Of a DNA stretch of 64,000 bases, positions 1 to 9,300 are shown piece after piece (position 1 is the first letter of the stretch; each line of letters starts with the position of its first letter). Origin of the DNA: Mucilaginibacter boryungensis (lineage in GTDB: Bacteria > Bacteroidota > Bacteroidia > Sphingobacteriales > Sphingobacteriaceae). The notes under the pieces are model-generated. The model did not search any database, was not told the origin of the DNA, and saw only the letters and a program-made list of their open reading frames with translations. Made by a program: the position numbers and the translations under genes. The stretch is from NCBI RefSeq assembly GCF_015221995.1, contig NZ_JADFFM010000002.1, forward strand, positions 1,736,001-1,800,000. The letters are read 5' to 3'.

Positions 1-181
1 GCTTGACCAGGGTTTGGCCGATGAGGTTGTACTAATCACCTATCCGGTTTTGCTTGGCAAGGGTAAGCGCTTATTATCAGATAATATTGATGCCCGGGAG
101 CTTGCTTTTGTTGACTCGAAGGCCACACCCACAGGTTTGCTCATTAACACTTATAAGCATCTGGGGTCATTGAAAAAATAA
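1..181 (+). CDS. RibD C-terminal / dihydrofolate reductase-like protein (3' end only)
   Basis: The window opens inside a gene. Reading from base 2 gives 59 codons ending in TAA at 179-181. The peptide contains a PVLLGKGKRLL-like strand/loop followed by an acidic stretch and a TPTGLL segment, which resembles the last strands of the RibD_C/DHFR-like fold, where an NADPH-dependent reductase domain ends. The family call rests only on this tail, so the substrate (pteridine or pyrimidine) cannot be told. It converges on the adhesin gene, and a hairpin lies between them. Confidence 0.6.
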   Translation, partial: LDQGLADEVVLITYPVLLGKGKRLLSDNIDARELAFVDSKATPTGLLINTYKHLGSLKK

Positions 182-229
182 TCTTACCAAAAATTGGTAT
201 AGGCAATTGCCAAAATTATTTTGGATAAA

Positions 230-263
230 ACAGGGGCTGCCTTATTTTTAAGACAGCCCCTGT
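230..263. terminator. bidirectional terminator hairpin
   Basis: A 10-bp perfect stem, acaggggctg at 230-239 and its complement at 254-263, encloses a 14-base T-rich loop. It sits between two convergent genes, the reductase-like tail on plus and the adhesin on minus, so it can serve both. Confidence 0.7.
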
Positions 264-343
264 TCTACCCCAATAAGCAATTGGCTATTTTTTTAAATCC
301 CTTCAGGTTAACGTCGGCGCGGCGCACTGTTGGTAAGACCACA

Positions 344-3300
344 CTATCTGATCACCGTAACATAACCTGATAATGGTGACCCATAAATGCCAATATCGAT
401 AAGATAATAGTATGTGCCAAAAGGTACTGGTTTTCCATTATAGGTGCCATCCCATGGTATACCATACCCCCTTGAATAAAACAACCTTATCCCGTAACGG
501 TTAAAAATAGATACTTGCGCCCCGGGGTAATCTGACAATTCTTTTATCGTCCATAAGTCGTTAATACCGTCTCCGTTGGGGGTAAAAGTATTGGGCGGTA
601 TAATTGGTTTAAGCACATTTACCATAATTTGTTTTTCAACAAAACATCCACCCAGGCCAGTAACTCTTAAAGTATATAATTGACTTTCTGTGGCCTTTAA
701 AACAGGTGCCCTGGTAGTGCTTGAACTTAAATATGATGCTGGGGTCCATAAATATTCAACATTTGATCCGGTCACCTGGGGGTCCATGATAATATTTTGA
801 CCTTGCAAAACATATTTAACCTCGGGCAAATTTATAGTTGGCGATGGTGTTATTGTTAAGGTCATGGCATCGGTAACAGCTATACAATTATTACCTGTTG
901 ATGATAAGGTAAGCTTAACAGAGCCGCCGGCTTTATCGGCAGTGCTTGGCATATAGTTAACGTTTATTTCCCTATCTGAAGGGATAAAAGTACCCGTTCC
1001 CGATGTTGTCCATCTACCTCCGGTAGCATAAATAATGCTCCCTTTCACGTTTACTGTAGGGTCAGCAGCACACATTAGTTTGTTGCCGCCGGCACTTACT
1101 ATTGGCGTGGGGTTTATGATAACTTTAAATGATGAAGATGAAATACTGCACCCACCGTTATTAGTAGAACTTAAGGTGAGGGTTACGCTTCCTGCAGCCA
1201 TATCGGCGGGCGAGGGCGAATACGTACCCGATAGGCTGGTATTTGATGGTGAAAATGTACCTGTGCCGCTGGTGGTCCATACGCCATTGTTGTTATCGCC
1301 GATAATACTGCCAGCCAGGATAACTTTCGGATTATTGACGCATACCACCTGATCATTACCTGCAATAGCCTGTTCGGGCTTACTCATAATTACTTTGGTA
1401 GTTGCAGCAGCGCTGGTACAGCTATTTACCGTTACTGTTACGCTATAGGTGCCGGCGGCGTTGGCCGATGCATTGCTGATAATGGGGTTTTGCAGGGTTG
1501 AAGAAAAGCCATTAGGCCCTGTCCATTTATAAGTAGCGCCGGCTATGCCCGATGCGGTCAGATTTAAATTATCCCCTACGCAAACAGGGCTGTTGCTTCC
1601 CGCCGTTGGCGCAATTGGTATTTGATTTACAACCACTGCGGTGGCGGCAGATGCAGTAACCGAGCAACCCGGCGCAGTAATTGATACGGTATAAGTACCC
1701 GTGTTTGTAAGTGCAGCGCCGGTTATAACAGGGTTTTGCAGGGTTGAAGAAAATCCATTGGGCCCAGTCCATTTATAAACGGCGCCAATAAATGTTGATG
1801 AGGTAAGGGTTATAGGGTCTCCCGCACAAACCGGCGAATTACTTGAAGCCACAGGATTAACAGGAGTAGCATCAACCACTACGTTTACAGCTGTTGGTAC
1901 GCCGGTACAATTACCTGCCGTAGCGGTCACATAATAAGTACCTGCATTAGCCTGGCTTGCTGCAGGTATTGATGGATTTGGCAGGTTTGAGAAAAAGTTA
2001 TTAGGCCCTGTCCAGGTATAGGTTAGTCCGGGGATACTGGTTACCGATAAACTGATCGTACTTCCTTCGCAAACGGGGGTATTGCTTGTGGTGGTAGGTG
2101 CGCCCGGTATGGTGTTTACTATAACCGTGGTAGTGCCGGCAATACTGGTACAGCCATTAACAGTTGCCGTCACTGAATATACCCCCCCCGCAGCCGCAGT
2201 CACATTACTTATGGTTGGGTTTTGTACGTTTGATGTAAAGCCGTTTGGCCCGGTCCAGCTATAAGTAGCGCCAGCAATATTATTTGCATTTAAAATAAGT
2301 GTACTACCGGAACAAAGTGGGCTGTTGCTGGAAGCTTTTGGCGCGGCAGGTGTAGGGACAACGACCACATTAACACTGCCAACATTACTTGTACAGCCAT
2401 TTACTGTAACTAATAAGGAATATGTGCCGCCCGCAGCAAGTGTAGCATTATTAATGGTTGGATTTTGAGCATTTGATGTAAAGCCGTTTGGCCCTATCCA
2501 TGCATAAGAAGCCCCGCTAACTGCCGGTGTTGTTAAATTAAGGACAGAGTTTTCACAAACCGGGGAATTACTGCTGGCGGATGGCGTAGACGGTTTGGGG
2601 TTAATAGTTATTATATAATCAGCAGGGGTACCCGGGCAGCCGTTATAATAAGGCGTAATGGTGTAGGTGAGTGTACCTTGCGTTGTGCCTGTATTTAATA
2701 ATATTTGCGATGGTATATTCCCTGTGCCGCTGGTAGTAAAGCCCGAAACTTGAGCGGTAGCGACACCCACCCATTTGAAAATTACACCACTAACGTTTGA
2801 CGTAAGATTTACAGCAATACTGCCGGTTTGCGAACAAACTGTTTGTGATAATGGATTATTGGTTACAACGGGTGTTGGATTAACCGTTACAGTATAGGTG
2901 AACGGCGTACCCGCGCAGCCGTTATACAATGGAATGATAGTATAAGGCACAGCAATAGGTGCCGCTGTGGTATTGGTCAGTAATTCGGTAATAGTGTTGC
3001 TGGTTTGACCGGTTACCGCAGCGTTGCTGATACCGGTTATTGCCGCGCGGCTCCAGGAGAACGTGGCCCCGCTAACATTACTGGTGATGGTATACGCCTG
3101 TGCGGTACCATTACAAACGACAGCTGATGAAGCGCTGGTAACCGTGGGTGTTGGGTTCACGGTAACAGTATAAGTAAATGTCGGCCCGGGACAGCCGTTA
3201 GCTGTAGGAATAATAGTATAAGTGACATCAACAGGGGCAGCAGTTGTATTGACCAGCGTTTCGGTAATGGTGTTACTGGTCTGCCCGCTTACGGCTGCAT

Positions 3301-6300
3301 TGCTGATGCCGGCAACCGCCGCCCTTCCCCATGTATAGGTTGTGCCGGCCACATTACTGGTGATGGTATAGTTCTGTGCGGTATTGTTACAGGTAGTTGC
3401 ACTGGCTGCACTGGTAATGGTTGGTGTCGGGTTCACGGTAACGGTATAAGTGAATGCCGGCCCTGTACAGCCATTAGCTTCAGGAATGATACTATAAGTT
3501 ACGGAAACTGCTGCGTTTGTTGTATTGGTTAATACTTCGTTAATGATGTTACTGGTCTGCCCGCTTACCGCTGCATTGCTGATGCCGGCGACAGCGGCCC
3601 GGCCCCAGGTATAGGTGGTACCACTCACGCTGCCGGTGATAGTGTAATTCTGGGCGGTATTATTACAGATCACCCCACTGGCTGCACTGGTAACTGTCGG
3701 CGTTGGGTTCACGGTAACCGTGTAAGTAAATGTGGGGCCTGTACAGCCGTTTGCCGAAGGCACAATGCTATAAGCCACATTAATAGGAGCTGAAGTTGTA
3801 TTGACCAGGGTTTCAGTGATCACCCCGGTTGTCTGCCCGCTTACTGCCGTATTGCTGATACCGGCGACCGTGGCTCTCCCCCAGGTATAAGTGGTACCGC
3901 TCACATTGCTGGTCATGGTATAGTTCTGTGCCGTGTTATTACAGATCACCGCACTGGCAGCACTGGTAACAGTAGGTGTAGGGTTAGCGGTAATGGTATA
4001 AGTAAAAGCCGGCCCGGGACAACCGTTGGCCGAAGGCACAATTGTATAAACCACATCAACCGGTGCTGAAGTTGTATTAACCAGAGTTTCAGTGATCACC
4101 CCGGTTGTTTGCCCCGATACCGCTGCATTGCTGACCCCGGCGACAACGGCCCGGCTCCAGGTATAGGTGGTGCCGCTTACACTGCCGGTGATGGTATAGT
4201 TCTGGGCAGTGTTGTTACAAATTACCCCGCTTGCCGCGCTGGTAACTGTGGGCGTTGGGTTCACGGTAACCGTATAAGCAAATGTAGGCCCTGTACAGCC
4301 GTTTGCCAAAGGCACAATGCTATAGGCCACATTAATAGGAGCTGAAGTGGTGTTGATCAGGGTTTCAGTGATCAGATCGGTTGTCTGTCCGCTTATTGCT
4401 GCATTGCTGATGCCCGCCACAGCGGCCCTTCCCCAGGTATAAGTTGTGCCGCTCACGCTGCCGGTAATGGTATAATTCTGTGCGGTGTTATTACAGGTCA
4501 CCGCACTGGCTGCACTGGTAACTACAGGTGTGGGATTAACGGTAACAGTATAGGTAAATACCGGCCCTGTACAACCGTTTGCTGCGGGAACAATGCTATA
4601 GATCTCATCAACTGGTGCAACAGTTGTATTAACCAGTGTTTCGGTGATGCTACTGCTGGTTTGTCCCGATACCGCAGCATTGCTAATCCCGGCAACAGTG
4701 GCCCGGCTCCAAGTATAGGTTGTGCCGCTCACGCTACTTGTAATAGTATAGTTCTGTGCGATATTGTTACAGGTAGTTGCACTTGCTGCGCTGGTAACTG
4801 TCGGTGTTGGATTAACGGTGATGGTATAAGTAAATGTAGGCCCTGTACAGCCATTAGCGGCAGGAATAATAGTATAGACCACATCAATCGGAGCAGCAGT
4901 TGTATTGACCAGGGTTTCGGTGATGGTACTGCTGGTTTGTCCTGATATTGCAGCATTGCTAATTCCAGCGACAGTGGCCCGGCTCCATGAAAAAATAGTT
5001 CCGGCCACATTGCTGGTAATGGTATAGTTCTGTGCGGTATTATTACAGGTAGTTGCACTTGCTGCACTGGTAACTACAGGCGTTGGGTTAACGGTAACCG
5101 TAAAAGTAAATGTGGGCCCCGTACAACCGTTTGCCGCGGGAACAATGCTATAGGTCACATTGATCGGAGCTGAAGTAGTATTGATCAGCGTTTCGGTAAT
5201 AATGTTGACTGTTTGCCCGCTGACTGCCACATTGCTAATCCCGGCTACTGCAGCCCTTCCCCAAGTATAAGTTGTGCCACTCACGCTGCCGGTGATGGTA
5301 TAGTTCTGTGCGGTGTTGTTACAGGTAGTTGCACTTGTTGCACTGGTAACTGTCGGCGTTGGGTTAACAGTAATGGTATAAGTAAATGCAGGCCCTGTAC
5401 AGCCATTTGCCGAAGGAACGATTGTGTAGATCACATCAACAGGTGCAACAGTTGTATTAACCAGTGTTTCGGTAATTGTACTGCTGGTTTGTCCCGATAC
5501 CGCTACATTGCTGATTCCGGCGACAGTAGCCCTTCCCCATATATAGGTTGTACCACTCACACTACCGGTAATAGTATAGTTCTGTGCGGTATTGTTACAG
5601 GTAGTTGCACTGGCTGCGCTGGTAACAGTAGGTGTTGGGTTCACGGTAACCGTATAAGTAAATGTGGGCCCTATACAACCATTTGCCGAGGGAACAATGC
5701 TATAGGTCACATTGACCGGAGCGGAAGTAGTATTAACCAGCGTTTCGGTGATCAGATCCGTTGTTTGGCCGCTTACTGCTGTATTGCTGATCCCAGCCAC
5801 AGCCGCCCTTCCCCATATATAGGTTGTGCCGCTCACATTACTGGTAATGGTATAATTCTGTGCCGTATTATCGCAGATCACCGCACTTGCTGCGCTGGTA
5901 ACTGTCGGTGTTGGGTTAACAGTAACCGTATAGGTAAATGCCGGCCCTGTACAACCGTTTGCTGCGGGAACAATGCTATAGGACACATCAATAGGTGCTG
6001 AAGTTGTATTGACCAGTGTTTCGGTAATGGTACCGCTGGTTTGTCCCGATACTGCTGCATTGCTGATGCCTGCCACGGTTGCCCGGCTCCATGAAAAAGT
6101 AGTTCCGGCCACATTGCTGGTAATGGTATAGTTCTGGGCGATATTATTACAGGTAGTTGCACTGGCTGCGCTGGTAACAGTAGGTGTGGGGTTAACGGTA
6201 ACCGTATAGGTAAATGTAGGCCCTGTACAACCATTGGCCGAAGGAACGATAGTATAGATCACATCAATCGGAGCCGAAGTTGTATTGATCAGCGTTTCGG

Positions 6301-9300
6301 TGATCAGATCCGTCGTTTGGCCGCTTGCTGCTGTATTGCTGATGCCTGTCACAGCAGCCCGGTCCCAGGTATAGGTTGCCCCGCTAACATTGCTGGTGAT
6401 GGTATAGTTTTGGGCGGTATTATCGCAGATGGTTGCACTTGCTGCACTGGTAACTATAGGTGTGGGGTTAATGGTAACGGTATAGGTAAATGTCGGGCCA
6501 GAACAACCGTTGGCTGTAGGAATGATAGAGTAGCGCACATTGATCGGCGTTGCGGTGGTATTGATCAGGCTTTCAGTTATCGTATTGGTTGTTTGTCCGC
6601 TTACAGCAGTATTGCTGATCCCTGCGACAGTAGCCCTTCCCCAGGTATAAGTTGTCCCGCTAACATTGCTGGTGATGGTATAGTTTAGTGCCGTATTGTT
6701 ACAGGTAATATCATTTGCTGGACTTGTAACCCTTGGTGTTGGGTTAACGGTAATAGTATAAATAAATGTTGGCCCGGTACAGCCGTTTGCTGTAGGAGTG
6801 ATAGCGTAAAGCACATCAATTGGGGTTGATGTGGTGTTGATGAGTTTTTCGGTGATCGTGTTAGATGTCTGCCCGCTTACTGCTGCATTGCTGATGCCCG
6901 CAACAGCTGCCCTGTCCCATATATAGGTTGTGCCGCTCACGCTACCGGTAATGGTATAGTTCTGGGCGGTATTGTTACAGGTAGCAGCACTTGCTGCACT
7001 GGTAACTGTTGGTGTCGGGTTAACGGTAACGGTGTAGGTAAATGTTGGCCCTGTACAGCCATTTGCCGAAGGGACGATAGTGTAGATTACATTTATTGGT
7101 GCCGATGTTGTGTTATCCAACGACTCCGTAATGGGATTAGATGTTTGCCCTGTAACCGCCGCATTGCTAATTCCAGCAATAGTAGCCCTGCTCCATGTAA
7201 ACACGGTACCACTTACATTACCAGTGATGGTATAGTTCTGATCTGTATTATTACAGGTAACAGCACTTGTTGCGCTGGTAACCGTGGGTGTTGGATTAAC
7301 GGTAACAGTATAAGTAAATGCCGGCCCGGGACAGCCGTTGGCTGTAGGAATAATAGTATAAGTGACATCAATAGGGGCAGCTGTAGTATTGACCAGCGTT
7401 TCGGTAATGGTGTTACTGGTTTGCCCTGATACCGCTGCATTGCTGATGCCTGCCACGGTTGCCCGGCTCCATGAAAAAGTAGTTCCGCTCACATTGCTGG
7501 TAATGGAATAGCTCTGTGCGGTATTGTTACAAGTAGTTGCACTGGCCGCGCTGGTAACGGTTGGCGTTGGGTTCACGGTAACGGTATAAGTGAATGTCGG
7601 CCCTGTACAGCCATTAGCTTCGGGAATGATACTGTAAGTTACTGAAACCGCCGCGTTTGTTGTATTGGTTAATACTTCGTTAATGATGTTACTGGTCTGC
7701 CCGCTTACCGCTGCATTGCTGATACCGGCGACAGCGGCCCGGCTCCAGGTATAGGTGGTACCACTCACGCTGCCGGTGATGGTGTAATTCTGGGCGGTAT
7801 TATTACAGATCACCCCGCTGGCTGCACTGGTAACTGTCGGTGTGGGGTTCACGGTAACCGTGTAAGTAAATGTGGGGCCTGTACAACCATTCGCCGAAGG
7901 CACAATGCTATAAACTACATTGACCGGAGCGGATGTTGTATTGACCAGTGTTTCGGTGATCACCCCGGTTGTCTGCCCGCTTACCGCCGTATTGCTGATA
8001 CCTGCCACCGCCGTCCTGCCCCAGGTATAAGTGGTACCGCTCACACTACCGGTAATGGTATAGGCCTGTGCGGTATTATCGCAGAGCACCGCACTTGCTG
8101 CGCTGGTAACTGTCGGCGTTGGGTTAACAGTAACGGTATAAGTAAATGTGGGCCCTGTACAACCGTTTGCTGCGGGAACAATGCTATAAGCCACATCAAT
8201 AGGTGCTGAAGTTGTATTGACTAGTGTTTCGGCAATGGTACTGCTGGTTTGTCCCGATACCGCTGCATTGCTGATTCCGGCGACAGTAGCCCTTCCCCAG
8301 GTATAGGTTGTACCACTCACACTACCGGTAATAGTATAGTTTTGTGCGGTATTGTTACAGGTAGTCGCACTGGTTGCGCTGGTAACAATAGGTGTTGGGT
8401 TCACGGTAACCGTATAAGTAAATGTAGGCCCTGTACAACCGTTTGCCAAAGGCACAATGCTATAAGCCACATTAATAGGAGCTGAAGTTGTGTTGACCAG
8501 CGTTTCGGTGATCAGATCGGTTGTCTGCCCGCTTACCGTAGTATTGCTGATGCCCGCCACAGCGGCCCTTCCCCAGGTATAAGTTGTGCCGCTCACGCTG
8601 CCGGTAATGGTATAATTCTGGGCGGTGTTATTACAGGTCACCGCACTGGCTGCACTGGTAACTACAGGTGTGGGGTTAACAGTAATCGTTATCTGATCTG
8701 ACACAGCGCCACAAGGCCCGGCCGGGTCATCGGTTGTTAAAGTGAGCGTCACGCTGGTTTCGCCGGGGCCTAATGTATAGGTAGTGGCGGGTGATAAATT
8801 ATTAGAAAAGGTTCCGGTTCCGCCCGACCATGTGGCACTGGTTGCGCCCCCGCCTATAGTGCCATTTAATGTAACCGTTTGCCCTGAACATACAATTTGG
8901 TCTATCCCAGCATTTACAGTTGCAACAGGGTTAATGGTTATGGTATTTGTAGCTGATGCTGCGGCGCAACCACCCGCAGGCGCAATGGTATTTGTTACAG
9001 TATAAGTGCCGGTTGCGCTGTGCTGCAAATCAATTTCCCCGGTGCTTGTGTTTAAAAATACAAGTGCGGGATCTGAACTGCTGAATATACCTGCGCTGCT
9101 ACCTGGGGCAAATGTAGGCAGGGGGTTTGCCTGATTTTGGCAATATGGCCCACTATAACTAAATGTGGCGTCGGGTGCACTTGTAATAGTAATGCTTGAG
9201 CTACTGCTATATACGCAGGTGCTATTGGTAACAAATGTGATAGTATATGTGCCCAGCGTGCTGGCAGCCAGATTTATTTCACCGGTTTGATTATCAACAA

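Noticed and set aside
1035..1352. 105-codon plus-strand frame
   Set aside because: Antisense to the adhesin Ig-like region with no signal or domain.
5213..6001. 262-codon plus-strand frame rich in Cys, antisense to the adhesin
   Set aside because: It follows the same 276-bp periodicity as the minus-strand repeats and is a mirror of their codon bias, as are similar frames at 4109, 4661, 6317, 7145 and 8249.
2879..8674. CRISPR-like array
   Set aside because: The repeat unit is 276 bp without spacers and is entirely protein-coding, so it is a tandem coding repeat.
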